DNA of 64,000 nucleotides from the NCBI RefSeq assembly GCF_013128195.2, contig NZ_CP053452.2:5146001-5210000 (forward strand), read 5' to 3'. Under the pieces are notes generated by a model. That model ran no database searches and was not told the DNA's origin. It worked only from the letters and a program-made list of their open reading frames with translations. Source of the stretch: Frigoriglobus tundricola. Its GTDB lineage: Bacteria; Planctomycetota; Planctomycetia; Gemmatales; Gemmataceae. Below are positions 32,290 to 41,616 of the stretch, piece after piece; positions within the stretch are counted from its first letter, which is position 1; each line of letters starts with the position of its first letter. Made by a program: the position numbers and the translations under genes.

Positions 32290-33438
32290 ATGTCCGCGCT
32301 CACCCGCCGCGAATGGCTGAAAGTCGCCGCCGTCTCGCCCGTTGCGCTCGCCGCCTCGGGGGGCGTGTTCGCGCCCCGCGCCGGCGCCGCCCCCGGCGCG
32401 GACGAGGTCAAGGCGCTCGTCGATAAGGCGCTGGCCTTCTACAAGGGCGTGCAGAAGGACGACGGCAACATCTTCGACAGCCCGCAGGCCGAGCCGGGGC
32501 TGACGGCGCTCGTCGCGGCGGCGTTCGTCCGCAACGGCGTGCCGGCCGACAACCCGGTCGTGGCGAAGGCGATCAAGTACCTCGAGAAGAGCGTCAAGCC
32601 GGACGGCGGCGTGTACCTCAAGGGCCTGTCCAACTACATGACGTGCCTCGCCATCGTGGCGTTCAAGGAGGTGAACACCGACGGTAAGTACGACAAGGTG
32701 ATCGGGGCCGCCGCCAAGTACGTGAAGTCGCTCCAGTACGCCGACGGGCTGACGGAGAAGGACGCGAACTTCGGCGGCGCCGGGTACGACAAGCCGGGCG
32801 GTCGGGGCCGCCCGGACATGTCGAACACGCACTTCATGGTTGAGGCGCTCTTGTCCGCCGGGGTGAGCAAGGACGACCCCTCCATCAAGCGGGCGCTGAC
32901 CTACATCAGCCGCAGCCAGAACCTGGAGAGCGAGTTCAACAACCAGCCCTTCGCGGCGAAGGCGGCCGACCCGGACAAGGGCGGGTTCGTGTACAACCTG
33001 TCCGACCAGGACAACCCGAAGAGCGAGAAGCGCACCGCCGCCGGCGGCCTGCCCAGCGAGGGCAGCATGACCTACGCCGGCCTCAAGAGTTTCCTGTACG
33101 CGGGCGTGAGCAAGGACGACAAGCGGGTCCAGGCCGCGGTCGCGTGGATCCGCAAGAACTACACGGTGAGCGCGAACCCCGGCATGAAAGAGAAGGACTC
33201 GGGCCTGTTCTACTACTACCACACGTTCGCCAAGGCGATGGACGCACTCGGCGAGGACCCGTTCGTGGACGCGAAGGGCGTCAAGCACGACTGGAAGCAG
33301 GAGCTGTTCGACGAGCTGAAGAAGAAGCAGAAGGAGAACGGGAGCTGGGCGAACACCAACCGCGCGTTCCTGGAAACGGCCCCGGAACTGGCGACCGCGT
33401 TCGCCGTGTTGGCGCTGAGCTACTGCAAGAAGAAGTGA
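32290..33438 (+). CDS. Exported squalene-cyclase/prenyltransferase-like repeat protein
   Basis: 382 residues with a Tat-type signal (LTRREWLKVAAVSPVALAAS, residues 5-24), so it acts outside the cytoplasm. The mature part is an alpha-toroid of repeats such as GLTALVAAAFVRNGVP, YMTCLAIVAFKEV, HFMVEALLSAGV and MTYAGLKSFLYAGV, each followed by a glycine-rich turn, as in squalene-hopene cyclase and prenyltransferases. The DxDD cyclase motif is not seen, so it is probably not a terpene cyclase but a binding or structural relative common in planctomycetes. The ATG at 32290 follows AGAGGG. Confidence 0.82.
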   Translation: MSALTRREWLKVAAVSPVALAASGGVFAPRAGAAPGADEVKALVDKALAFYKGVQKDDGNIFDSPQAEPGLTALVAAAFVRNGVPADNPVVAKAIKYLEKSVKPDGGVYLKGLSNYMTCLAIVAFKEVNTDGKYDKVIGAAAKYVKSLQYADGLTEKDANFGGAGYDKPGGRGRPDMSNTHFMVEALLSAGVSKDDPSIKRALTYISRSQNLESEFNNQPFAAKAADPDKGGFVYNLSDQDNPKSEKRTAAGGLPSEGSMTYAGLKSFLYAGVSKDDKRVQAAVAWIRKNYTVSANPGMKEKDSGLFYYYHTFAKAMDALGEDPFVDAKGVKHDWKQELFDELKKKQKENGSWANTNRAFLETAPELATAFAVLALSYCKKK

Positions 33439-33572
33439 CCGAGCCGGCGCCGCAGGACACAACCTGATACGTGCCCCCGGTGGTGTGCTCGCACCTTCTC
33501 GGGAGGGCGAGGCCCCGGCCCGGCCGGTTCTGCGGCCGTCGGGAGCATGTGGGGAGCCGCACTAGCGGTGCC

Positions 33573-33656
33573 GCGTCGAAAGTCGTAAATTCGAGAGTCG
33601 TGAAGCCGAACGGAACGGTCTTCGGCTTTACGGCTCTCGACTTTACGACTCTCGGC
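33573..33656. repeat. Palindromic spacer element, family D, copy 2
   Basis: A long near-perfect palindrome. The left arm (TCGAAAGTCGTAAATTCGAG, continuing to 33610) is mirrored by the right arm (CTCGACTTTACGACTCTCGG), with about 37 paired positions around a short centre near ACGGAACGGTC. It ends 9 bases before the ATP-grasp start codon. Confidence 0.75.
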
Positions 33657-33664
33657 GACGTCCC

Positions 33665-34858
33665 ATGACCTTTCTCTGTCTGGCCAGTTATTTCAAAGGC
33701 AACCGGTTCCTGGAGCGGCTGAAGGCCGAGGGCCACACCGTATACCTGCTCACCGTCGAATCGGCGCTGCACGAGAACTGGGCGCGGGCGGCGTGCGCCG
33801 ACGTGTTCGCGGTACACAACTTTCACGACCGCCGCGGGCTCATCAACGCCGTCGCGTACCTGATGCGGTCCCGCAAGATCGACCGCATCGTCGCGCTCGA
33901 CGACTTCGACGTGGAGGTCGGGGCGCACCTGCGCGAACACTTCCGGATGACCGACACCGGGCCCGGCGATTCGCAGGCCCGGTACTTCCGCGACAAGCTC
34001 GCGATGCGCGTGAAGGCCCGCGAGGTCGGCGTCCGCATCCCGGACTTCTGCTCGCTCGTGAACGACGACGATTTGCGCGCGTTCCTCGCCCGCGTAGCGG
34101 GTCCCTGGCTCATCAAACCGCGCTCGGAGGCGTCCGCGGCCGGCATCCGCAAGTTGCACACCCCCGACGAGGTGTGGAAGCGGGTGGACGAACTCGGTGA
34201 CGAGCGCTCGTGCGCGCTGATCGAGCAGATGGTTCCGGGCGATTTGTACCACGTGGACTCGCTGACCGCGAACGGCCGGGTGGTCTTCGCGGAGGTGAAC
34301 GCGTACTGGCGGCCGCTTCTGGACGTGTACCAGGGCGGCGGCATCTACGCGACCCGCACGTACCCCCGCGACCGGCCCGAGGTCGCGGTTCTAAGGGCGT
34401 GCAACGCGCAGGTGCTCGAGGGCTTCGGTCTGGGCTGGGGCGCGTCGCACACGGAGTTCATGCGCGCCCACGCCGACGGGCAGGTGTACTTCATCGAGAC
34501 GAGTGCCCGCGTCGGCGGCGCGAACACCGCGGAGATGGTCGAACACGCGACCGGCGTGAACCTGTGGAGCGAATGGGCGGAGCTCGAAATCTGCCGGGGC
34601 ACGTCCGATTACGCGCTCCCGCCGCTGGAGCAGCGGTTCGGCGGCGTGGTGACCTCGCTCGCTCGCCAGGAGCGGCCCGACACGTCGGGCTTCACCGACC
34701 CCGAAATCGTCTACCGGCTCGACATGAAGCACCACATCGGGTTCGTGGTCGCGGCCGATACGCCGCAGCGCGTCGAGGAACTGCTCACGCGGTACATGGA
34801 CCGGATCGCCCGCGACTTTCACGCCGCTCTGCCGCCGCAAGATAAGGTGGGATCGTAA
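33665..34858 (+). CDS. ATP-grasp domain protein
   Basis: Carboxylate-amine/thiol ligase fold protein, 397 residues. The N-terminal Rossmann-like part (FLCLASYFKGNRFLERLKAEGH) is followed by the ATP-grasp core: WLIKPRSEASAAGIRKL (ATP-binding lysine loop), ALIEQMVPGDLYHVDS, and the metal-binding end YFIETSARVGGANTAEMVE. This resembles biotin-carboxylase/carbamoyl-phosphate-synthase type ATP-grasp enzymes acting on small acids or peptides. No partner gene betrays the substrate. It starts just after a family D repeat. Confidence 0.82.
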   Translation: MTFLCLASYFKGNRFLERLKAEGHTVYLLTVESALHENWARAACADVFAVHNFHDRRGLINAVAYLMRSRKIDRIVALDDFDVEVGAHLREHFRMTDTGPGDSQARYFRDKLAMRVKAREVGVRIPDFCSLVNDDDLRAFLARVAGPWLIKPRSEASAAGIRKLHTPDEVWKRVDELGDERSCALIEQMVPGDLYHVDSLTANGRVVFAEVNAYWRPLLDVYQGGGIYATRTYPRDRPEVAVLRACNAQVLEGFGLGWGASHTEFMRAHADGQVYFIETSARVGGANTAEMVEHATGVNLWSEWAELEICRGTSDYALPPLEQRFGGVVTSLARQERPDTSGFTDPEIVYRLDMKHHIGFVVAADTPQRVEELLTRYMDRIARDFHAALPPQDKVGS

Positions 34859-35124
34859 TCGATACGGAAACGCTCGTGTGAAACGAAAATCGGCTGCTTT
34901 GGGAGGCGAGGGCCAAGGGCCTTGAGCGAAAATCCGCGATCGGCGGCACGCGCCCCGCTCGGCCGTGTTTGATCCGGCGCGATCGCGATTCTCTTGGGGT
35001 TTTCTGCCGAAACTCGCGCCGAAGCCGGGAGATTCTGGACGGGTCCGCCCATTGTCGTGTATGATTCACTTAATCCTCTCCGTTCTCCGTGCGTACGCGC
35101 TGTCGAGTCAGGGAGAGTTCCGCG

Positions 35125-35868
35125 ATGTCCCGCCGACCCGTTATCGGGATTGCCACTCAAACCCTCCCCGGTGTGCCGGGCGAGCGGCAGCCGTGTTGGA
35201 TCATGGGGCGGAGTTACATTGAAGAGCTGCGCAAGGTCGGCGCGGTGCCGTGGGTCATCCCACTCATTTCCCATGACCCGGACACGCTGCAAGAAATTTT
35301 CAGTCGGCTCGACGGCGTGTTCATTACTGGCGGTGTGGACGTGGACCCGAGCCGGTACGGCGAACCGAAGACCGCGCTGTGCGGCACCACCGACCCGGAC
35401 CGCGACGCGGTCGAGATCGCGTTGCTCCAACACGCCCTCGACCGCAACCTGCCGGTGCTGGCCGTGTGCCGCGGCATCCAGATCCTCAACGTGGCCTGCG
35501 GCGGGACGCTCTATCAGGACGTGTCCACCCAGGTGCCGGCCGCCCTGAAGCACGACTTCTTCCCGACGCCCGAACAGCCGAGCCGAAAGTACCTGGCGCA
35601 CGACGTGACCGTGAAGGCCGGCTCGCGCCTCGGTCGCATTCTCGGCGACGCGGTGGTGCCGGTGAACAGCATGCACCACCAGGCGATCAAAGACCTCGCC
35701 CCGCGGCTCGCCGCCACGGCCTACGCGCCCGACGGGATCATCGAGGCCGTCGAGGGGACCGGCTCCCAGTACCTCGTCGCGGTGCAATGGCACCCGGAGG
35801 AACTGACCGAAACGCACCCCGGCATGAGCCGCCTGTTCACCACGTTCGCCTCTGCCTGCGCCGCGTGA
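35125..35868 (+). CDS. Gamma-glutamyl-gamma-aminobutyrate hydrolase family protein (peptidase C26)
   Basis: Class I glutamine-amidotransferase-fold hydrolase, 247 residues, cytoplasmic. Catalytic Cys115 lies in LAVCRGIQILN and the His-Glu pair in VQWHPEEL near the C-terminus. The substrate-loop region DGVFITGGVDVDPSRYGE matches PuuD relatives, which cleave gamma-glutamyl compounds such as gamma-glutamyl-GABA. The ATG at 35125 follows GGGAGA. A clear terminator follows, so it is likely a single-gene unit. Confidence 0.9.
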   Translation: MSRRPVIGIATQTLPGVPGERQPCWIMGRSYIEELRKVGAVPWVIPLISHDPDTLQEIFSRLDGVFITGGVDVDPSRYGEPKTALCGTTDPDRDAVEIALLQHALDRNLPVLAVCRGIQILNVACGGTLYQDVSTQVPAALKHDFFPTPEQPSRKYLAHDVTVKAGSRLGRILGDAVVPVNSMHHQAIKDLAPRLAATAYAPDGIIEAVEGTGSQYLVAVQWHPEELTETHPGMSRLFTTFASACAA

Positions 35869-35890
35869 CGTGTACCGGCGTTATCCTTGA

Positions 35891-35923
35891 GAGCGAGCCG
35901 AAAGCGGCTCGCTCTTTTCTTTT
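35891..35923 (+). terminator. Intrinsic terminator after the C26 hydrolase
   Basis: A perfect 10-base-pair stem GAGCGAGCCG / CGGCTCGCTC with loop AAAG, followed directly by TTTTCTTTT. It begins 22 bases after the stop codon. Confidence 0.9.
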
Positions 35924-35959
35924 GGGCGCAACCGGTCGGGCTCTCTGGTCTGAAGCCCG

Positions 35960-36117
35960 AAGAAAAGGCGGATTCACCACAGAGACACAGAGAGAAGAAC
36001 AAGACCGCGGAAGACCGAAGCCGAGAATGCCGTTGAAAGAGCCCCTTCTTGCTCTGGGCTTTTATCTTCTCTCTGTGCCCTCTGTGTCTCTGTGGTGAAT
36101 CCGCTTTCTTCTTTTTT
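35960..36117. repeat. Palindromic spacer element, family E, copy 1
   Basis: The left arm (GGATTCACCACAGAGACACA and on to 35998) is mirrored by the right arm (TCTGTGTCTCTGTGGTGAAT, 36079-36101). Flanking GAAGAAAA and TTTCTTCTTTT also pair. It lies between the hydrolase terminator and the beta-lactamase-like gene. A related copy lies at 53312-53468. Confidence 0.75.
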
Positions 36118-36165
36118 GCAAGGCGTGTCCGACCGGTTACACCCTTTTCATTTCTGGAGTTCGCC

Positions 36166-37050
36166 ATGCGGTTCCTCGCACTCGCTGCCGTCGCGTTTGT
36201 GCCCGCCGCCCCCGCACCGGCCGCGGACCTCGAAGCGCGGATCGCGCCGCTCGCTAAGGCTCACAAGGGCAAAGTCGCGGTTGCGGTCAAGCACCTCAAG
36301 ACCGGGGGGTCGTTCTACCTGAACGCGGACGCCCCGATGCCCACGGCGAGCCTCATCAAATTGCCGGTGATGGTGGAGGCGTACTGGCAGGCGAACGAAG
36401 ACAAGGTGAAGCTCGACACGAAGCTCACGCTCGCGAAGGACGACAAGGTGCCGGGGAGCGGCGTCCTCACGAGCCACTTCTCCGACGGCGCGACGTTCCC
36501 GCTCAAAGATGCGGTGCGGCTCATGATCGTCTTTTCCGACAACACGGCGACCAACATGGTCCTCGACCAGATCGGCATCCGGGCCACGAACGAGCGGATG
36601 GCCGGGCTCGGGCTCAAAAACACGAAGATCAACGCGAAGGTGTTTCGCGGCGGTACGACCAGCATCGACCCGGCCGCGACGAAGAAGTACGGCCTCGGCA
36701 GCACCACCGCCCGCGAGATGGTGGAACTGCTGGCGCTACTCGACGCGGAAAAAGTGGTCTCCTCCGAAGCGTGCAAGGAGATGCTCGGCCACCTCAAGGC
36801 GTGCGACGACAAGGAGAAGATGACGCGCCTGCTCCCCCCGGACACGGTCGTCGCGCACAAAACCGGGTCGGTGAGCGCGTCCCGGACGGACGCCGGGATC
36901 ATCTACCTGAAGTCCGGCCCGGTCGCGGTGTGCGCCCTCACCGACGAGAACGACGACAAGCGCTGGGTGCCCGACAACGCCGCCCAGGTGCTCATCGGCA
37001 GAGTCGCGAAAGAGGTGTACGACCACTTCGCGGAGCGCGAGAAGAAGTAA
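36166..37050 (+). CDS. Class A beta-lactamase-like serine hydrolase
   Basis: Exported protein (signal peptide MRFLALAAVAFVPAAPAPAA), 294 residues, penicillin-binding/beta-lactamase fold. Motifs: Ser62-x-x-Lys65 (SLIK), SDN at 124-126 and KTG at 231-233. The omega-loop glutamate motif ExxLN of true class A beta-lactamases is not visible in the matching segment (around FRGGTTSIDPAATKKYG). Beta-lactam hydrolysis is therefore uncertain; a peptidoglycan-related or other serine hydrolase role is possible. The ATG at 36166 follows GGAG and is 48 bases after a family E repeat. Confidence 0.82.
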   Translation: MRFLALAAVAFVPAAPAPAADLEARIAPLAKAHKGKVAVAVKHLKTGGSFYLNADAPMPTASLIKLPVMVEAYWQANEDKVKLDTKLTLAKDDKVPGSGVLTSHFSDGATFPLKDAVRLMIVFSDNTATNMVLDQIGIRATNERMAGLGLKNTKINAKVFRGGTTSIDPAATKKYGLGSTTAREMVELLALLDAEKVVSSEACKEMLGHLKACDDKEKMTRLLPPDTVVAHKTGSVSASRTDAGIIYLKSGPVAVCALTDENDDKRWVPDNAAQVLIGRVAKEVYDHFAEREKK

Positions 37051-37092
37051 CAGGAGCCGCGGAACACCAGAGAGGAATACAGAAAAAGGAGC

Positions 37093-37139
37093 GCGGGCCG
37101 AGCGGTCGGGATCAACCGGATCCCGACCGCTCGGCCCGC
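37093..37139. terminator. Strong hairpin after the beta-lactamase-like gene
   Basis: A perfect 21-base-pair stem (37093-37113 with 37119-37139) around a 5-base loop, GC-rich and holding GGCCGAGCGGTCGGGATC. No T-run follows directly, so it may slow or protect transcripts rather than act as a classic intrinsic terminator. It lies 43 bases after the stop. Confidence 0.6.
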
Positions 37140-37217
37140 CTCGTACCCGATTTTCTCCCGCTCGAAGTCCTGCCGTGTGCCAGACTGAACCTGTAACAGT
37201 GTGATGGAGGATCATTC

Positions 37218-37811
37218 GTGGCTTCCCCTGAGCGACCTTCCACTGCAATCAAACTGATCGTCGCCGCGCTTTTCTTGAGCGGGCTCGCGTTCGGGGCGTT
37301 CGTCGCCCCCACAGAACCGGAACCGAAAGCGCCACAGAAGCCGGTCGCGGTGGCGAAAGCCGAACCGTCCAAACCGGTCGCCACCGTCCCGGAACCGGAA
37401 CCGGAACCGAAACCGAAGCCGAAGACCGAACCCAAACCGCAGCCCAAACTCGATCCGAAACCGGAGCCGAAGAAGCCCGATCCCAAATCAGAGCCGGAGC
37501 CGAAATCCGACCCCAAGCCGCAACCCAAGCCCGAACCGAAGGCGGCGGTCACGTTCCAGAAGGCCCAGGCCGTCCTGCAATATCACTGTGTCTCGTGTCA
37601 CGGGAGCCCGGTCGTGAGGGCGAACATCGACATGCGGACGCTCGATTCGATCAAGAAAAAGAAGGGGCTGGTCGTGCCCGGCGACCCGGCCGCCAGCGAC
37701 ATGTGGAACGCGATCCTGGCCGAGACCATGCCGCCGCCCGATGCCAAGACGAAGATGACCGAGGCCGAGAAGACGCTCATCAAGGAGTGGATCGCCGGCG
37801 GGGCGAAGTGA
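37218..37811 (+). CDS. Membrane-anchored cytochrome c domain protein with Pro/Glu/Lys linker
   Basis: 197 residues. An N-terminal transmembrane anchor (IKLIVAALFLSGLAFGAFV, about 11-29) is followed by a roughly 75-residue linker of Pro-Glu/Pro-Lys repeats (EPEPEPKPKPK and similar). The C-terminal domain has one haem-binding site CVSCH and MPPPDAKTKMTEAEKTLIKEWI, the planctomycete cytochrome c pattern that places the second haem ligand near the Met-Pro-Pro-Pro segment. The linker could span a wide periplasm, as in TonB. GTG start after GGAGG. No electron-transfer partner is adjacent. Confidence 0.82.
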   Translation: MASPERPSTAIKLIVAALFLSGLAFGAFVAPTEPEPKAPQKPVAVAKAEPSKPVATVPEPEPEPKPKPKTEPKPQPKLDPKPEPKKPDPKSEPEPKSDPKPQPKPEPKAAVTFQKAQAVLQYHCVSCHGSPVVRANIDMRTLDSIKKKKGLVVPGDPAASDMWNAILAETMPPPDAKTKMTEAEKTLIKEWIAGGAK

Positions 37812-37968
37812 AGCCCGTTCGACCGCGTAACGGCGCGCGCACAGCCGGGTTCGGCATTGCGGGCTCGGCCCGGATCGCGGGCGCCGGCTCTGCACGGGGG
37901 TATCGCGCCCGGTTGACTCGCGGCTGTTTGCAACGGAGCGATCCCCTTCGGGGCACCGGGCGGGCCGT

Positions 37969-38847
37969 TCATTTGGACAGGGACTCGTAGCCGGACAGGA
38001 CGTCGAACAGCTCTTCATCAATGGACGTCTGGCGGAGCCGGCGGAACCGCTGGTTCAGGTCGGCGACCAGGTCGTTGATGTTTTTCTCCGCCCGCTGCAT
38101 GGCGGCCAGGCGGCTGGCGTTTTCACTGGCCAACGATTCCGCGCAGGCCCGGAAGAGGGAGACGAACAGGTACTCGCGAATCAACGCTCGCGTGGTCGGC
38201 CCCCGGGCGCCGACGACCTCCGGCCGGGTGCGCCCCGGCCAGGGCAGCCGGGCCAGCCGGACCTGCCACTCTGCGTCCAGGGGCAGCAGGCGTTGGCTCA
38301 CCGGTTCGTACGCCGCCCCGGACCGGGGGGCGTTGTGGAAGAGGAAGAGTTCACCGGCCGCGCCCGCAGCGGGGTGCGCCTCGCTCTCCACGAGGATCTG
38401 CCCGACGAGCGCCGTGATGGCGTTGACGGACGCCGGAACGGTGAACAGACCCGCCGGTGCGAGGCCGTTGTCGGCCAGCCGCGCGTGAATCCGCGCGCCC
38501 ACGGCCCAAACGGTTTTGGTGCCCGGGCGGGCGCCCAGCGCCCGCGAGACGAACTCGGACAGCACGTCGTTGAACTGGCCGACGAGTCCCTGGTCCGAAC
38601 CGAAAACGATCGCGCGGGTGCCCGTCTCGGGCCGTCCCGGGGCCGGGGCGCGCGGGGCCGCCTCCTGCTCGCGCAGGCACACGACCAGGCCCAGTTCGAC
38701 GGTGCGCGCGTAGTCGCTCAGCGCGAGCACCGCCCGTTCGTACTGTCCGATGCTCGCCGCCGCCAGCGCCTTCATTGAGCGGACCACCGATCCCAGATCG
38801 CCCGCCCCGTCGATCGTGTGGCGCAAACTCGCCGGACTGTCGCTCAC
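37969..38847 (-). CDS. atpG: N-ATPase gamma subunit
   Basis: Central stalk subunit of the N-type F1F0 ATPase, 292 residues. The N-terminal helix ([26 protein letters not shown]) and the C-terminal helix ([39 protein letters not shown]) form the rotating coiled coil; the middle is the Rossmann-like part ([17 protein letters not shown]). It starts at a GTG overlapping the atpA stop (GTGA) behind GGAGG. It is the last gene of the operon D-C-Q-R-B-E-F-A-G, the order that defines N-ATPases. Confidence 0.9.
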   Translation of the reverse strand: MSDSPASLRHTIDGAGDLGSVVRSMKALAAASIGQYERAVLALSDYARTVELGLVVCLREQEAAPRAPAPGRPETGTRAIVFGSDQGLVGQFNDVLSEFVSRALGARPGTKTVWAVGARIHARLADNGLAPAGLFTVPASVNAITALVGQILVESEAHPAAGAAGELFLFHNAPRSGAAYEPVSQRLLPLDAEWQVRLARLPWPGRTRPEVVGARGPTTRALIREYLFVSLFRACAESLASENASRLAAMQRAEKNINDLVADLNQRFRRLRQTSIDEELFDVLSGYESLSK

Positions 38848-40403
38848 GACCGGCCCTCCGCTCCGGGCGCGGGTGGGGGCTGAAACGGCGCGACCGCTCG
38901 GGTCGCGACTTCGAGGAGCGTTCGGCGGTCCTCGGCGCCCAACTCGTCGTCCGAGGAGAACCGCTGCCGCACCGCCGCCGGGAGCCCCGCTGCTGCCGTT
39001 CGGAGCGCCCGCCCGGCGTCCCGGACCTTGTCGAGCGGCACCCGGTCCAGCAGCCGGCCGGTCAGCGCCACCAGGACCAGCACCTGTTCGGCGACCGAGG
39101 CCGGTTCGAACTCCGCCTGCTTGAGGACGGCCCGGACGCGCTGGCCGTGATCGATGACGGCGCGGGTGTGCTCGTCGAGCCGGGTGCCGAACTTGGCGAA
39201 GGCTTCCAGCTCCGCGAACTGGGCGTACGCGAGTTTGAGGTCGCCCGCCACCGCCCGGTAGGCCGGCCGCTGGGCCTGGCCGCCGACGCGCGAGACGGAC
39301 TTGCCGACATCGACGGCGGGCAGGGTGCCGAGTTCGAACAGGGTCGGCGAGAGGTAGATCTGCCCGTCCGTGATGGAGATCAGGTTGGTGGGGACGTACG
39401 CGGAGATGTCCTGCGCTTCCGTCTCGATGACGGGCAGGGCCGTGAGCGAGCCGCCGCCGAAGTCGGCACCGAGGTGCGTGGCCCGCTCCAGCAGCCGCGA
39501 GTGGATGTAAAAAATGTCGCCGGGGAACGCCTCGCGCCCCGGGGGGCGGCGCAGGAGCAGGGACAGCTCGCGGTAGGCCCGCGCGTGGTGGGTGAGGTCG
39601 TCGTAGACGATGAGCACGTCCCGGCCCGCCTCCATGAAGTGCTCGGCGATGCTGGTCGCGGCGTAGGGGGCGATGTAGGCCAGCCCCGGCGGGTCGTTGC
39701 CCTCGACCACGACGACGACGGTGTACTCCATCGCCCCCCTGGCGCGCAGGGCGGCGACGACCTTGGCCACGGACGAGGCCCGCTGGCCGATGGCGCAGTA
39801 GACGCACAGCACGTTCTGGTCGTGCTGGTTCACAATGGTGTCGATCGCGATGGCGGACTTGCCGGTCTGCCGGTCGCCGAGGATCAGCTCGCGCTGGCCC
39901 CGGCCGATCGGGATGAGGGCGTCGACGACGAGCAGGCCGGTCTGAAGGGGGACCGAGACGCGGGCGCGGTTCATGATGGGCGGGGCGGGGCGCTCGATCG
40001 GCAGCCGCTCGGTCGAGGCGACCGGCCCGCGGCCGTCGAGCGGGGCGCCCAGCGGGTCGATGACGCGGCCGATGAGGCCGGCGCCCACCGGCACGTCCAT
40101 CACCCGGCCGGTGCGCTCGACCTCGTCGCCCGCGTGCAGGTGCCGGCAGTCGCCCAGCAGTACGACGCCGATCTGGTCGGCATCGACGTTGAACGCGATG
40201 CCGTACACCCCGCCGGGGAATTTCACCAGCTCGTCGAAGCCCACGCCCGGCAGGCCCGCCACCTTGGCGGTGCCCACGGAAACGCTCGTGACCGTACCCA
40301 CCTCGCGCGGCGCCATTCGCGGCGCGAACGCGCCCACCGCCCGATCGACGCCCGAGAACGCCCGGTCGAAGATGGTGTGCAGGCTCTCGGTGGGGTTATT
40401 CAA
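38844..40403 (-). CDS. atpA: N-ATPase alpha subunit
   Basis: Non-catalytic nucleotide-binding subunit of F1, 519 residues. It contains Walker [15 protein letters not shown], Walker [15 protein letters not shown] (read near VLIVYDDL) and the arginine-finger region ([34 protein letters not shown]). The TTG start (40401-40403) fits the family N-terminus, which leads into [18 protein letters not shown]. It follows atpF after 48 bases. Confidence 0.92.
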   Translation of the reverse strand: MNNPTESLHTIFDRAFSGVDRAVGAFAPRMAPREVGTVTSVSVGTAKVAGLPGVGFDELVKFPGGVYGIAFNVDADQIGVVLLGDCRHLHAGDEVERTGRVMDVPVGAGLIGRVIDPLGAPLDGRGPVASTERLPIERPAPPIMNRARVSVPLQTGLLVVDALIPIGRGQRELILGDRQTGKSAIAIDTIVNQHDQNVLCVYCAIGQRASSVAKVVAALRARGAMEYTVVVVVEGNDPPGLAYIAPYAATSIAEHFMEAGRDVLIVYDDLTHHARAYRELSLLLRRPPGREAFPGDIFYIHSRLLERATHLGADFGGGSLTALPVIETEAQDISAYVPTNLISITDGQIYLSPTLFELGTLPAVDVGKSVSRVGGQAQRPAYRAVAGDLKLAYAQFAELEAFAKFGTRLDEHTRAVIDHGQRVRAVLKQAEFEPASVAEQVLVLVALTGRLLDRVPLDKVRDAGRALRTAAAGLPAAVRQRFSSDDELGAEDRRTLLEVATRAVAPFQPPPAPGAEGRS

Positions 40404-40451
40404 GGTTCCGCCGTTCGGGCCGCGGGCCCCGGTTCGAACTCGTATCGCTGG

Positions 40452-41303
40452 TCACGGTTTCGGCTCCGGGGTGACGGCGCGTTTCGGCTCGGTCCTGGCG
40501 TCGGTCGGTTGGGCTTTGACTTCGGACTTCAGTGAGGGCAGCGGCTCGTCTTTCTGCAGAAGCTCGGCGGCGCTCTGTTCCAGCGCCGCGAGGTATTCCG
40601 CGATGCTCCAGGCCACCTTCTGCCCGCCGGCGGAGAGTTCGATTCCGCTGACCAGTTCCGGCACGGTCTGGAACTGGATGGGGATATCGGCCGAGAAGGT
40701 TTCGTTGAGCGCGGTTTGAATGGCCGCCTGTTGTGCCGGCGACGGGTCGAACGCGCTGCGCACGGGCACCGGGTGGGTCGAGGACTTGAGCGCCGTCGCC
40801 AGCTTCTCTTTGTCCGCGCCGGTGAGTGCGCGGAGCCGCTGAACGAACACCGCGGCGATGCGCTCGTCGAGGCTCGCGGCGGCGAGGTCCGCCAGCGCCT
40901 TGCGCGCGATCGCAAAGACTTCCTTCTGGGCCCAGCGGATGATGTTTTGGCCCAGGGTGCGCTGTTCGGTTCGCAACGATTCCGCGCGCTGGGTCCGCAC
41001 CGCGTCTGCCGCCTTTCGGGCTTCGTCCAGCAGGCGCTGGCGCTCGGCCCCGGCTTCGGCGGCAGCCGCCTGGAGGAGCGCGGCCCGCTCCCGGTCGAGG
41101 GACTGGTTCTTGTGCAGGAACTCGTCGCGCTCCTTTTGGGCGGCGGCCTGTTTCGCGGCCGCGTCGGCGAGTTCCGCGGCGATCCGCTTCTCCCGCGCGT
41201 CGATGGCGCCGAGGACGGGCGCGTACAGAAAGCGCCGCAACAGCCACACCAGGACGAGGAAGTTGAGCGCCTGCGCACCGACCGTGAACCAATCGATGAG
41301 CAT
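40452..41303 (-). CDS. atpF: N-ATPase subunit b with delta-like C-terminal part
   Basis: Peripheral stalk subunit, 283 residues, about 120 longer than ordinary b. An N-terminal membrane helix (TVGAQALNFLVLVWLLRRFLY) is followed by a long charged coiled coil (about 35-130). The extended C-terminal half (QRLRALTGADKEKLATALKSS and FQTVPELVSGIELSAGGQKVAWSIAEYLAALE) resembles delta/OSCP. This agrees with the lack of a separate atpH in N-ATPase operons. It ends in a Pro/Lys/Glu-rich tail. Confidence 0.9.
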   Translation of the reverse strand: MLIDWFTVGAQALNFLVLVWLLRRFLYAPVLGAIDAREKRIAAELADAAAKQAAAQKERDEFLHKNQSLDRERAALLQAAAAEAGAERQRLLDEARKAADAVRTQRAESLRTEQRTLGQNIIRWAQKEVFAIARKALADLAAASLDERIAAVFVQRLRALTGADKEKLATALKSSTHPVPVRSAFDPSPAQQAAIQTALNETFSADIPIQFQTVPELVSGIELSAGGQKVAWSIAEYLAALEQSAAELLQKDEPLPSLKSEVKAQPTDARTEPKRAVTPEPKP

Positions 41304-41306
41304 GGA

Positions 41307-41588
41307 TTAGTGTCCTACCGATTGGGCGATGACGTGGTTCCAGAACGGGTTGGCGAAGATGAGGATCATCGACACCACGAAGCAGTAGATGGCCGTGGAC
41401 TCGATCATCGCCAGCCCGACGAACAGGGTCCGGGTGATGGTGGCGGCCGCGTCGGGCTGCTGCGCCAGGGCGGTGAGCGCCGTCGCGACCGCCCGCCCCT
41501 CGCCCAGGGCCGGGCACATGCACCCGATGCCGGTCGTGAGACCGGCGGTCACGATCGAGGCGACGGCGACGAGGGTCATGGTGTCCAT
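41307..41588 (-). CDS. atpE: N-ATPase c subunit (ring)
   Basis: Membrane rotor subunit, 93 residues, two transmembrane helices. The ion-binding helix 2 has MIESTAIYCFVVSMILIF, giving Glu63 with Ser64, Thr65 and Tyr68. Helix 1 has Glu30 in PALGEGRA where sodium-type rings such as that of Ilyobacter have Gln. The site therefore has two carboxylates, as in other N-ATPases. Sequence alone does not settle whether H+ or Na+ is carried. It starts 28 bases after atpB. Confidence 0.93.
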   Translation of the reverse strand: MDTMTLVAVASIVTAGLTTGIGCMCPALGEGRAVATALTALAQQPDAAATITRTLFVGLAMIESTAIYCFVVSMILIFANPFWNHVIAQSVGH

Positions 41589-41616
41589 AGCGTCCTTCGG
41601 TGGGTTCGGGGCTCGA

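Noticed and set aside
37093..37139. Considered as a ninth mobile palindrome family.
   Set aside because: Only one copy seen, directly after a gene; a transcript-end hairpin is simpler.
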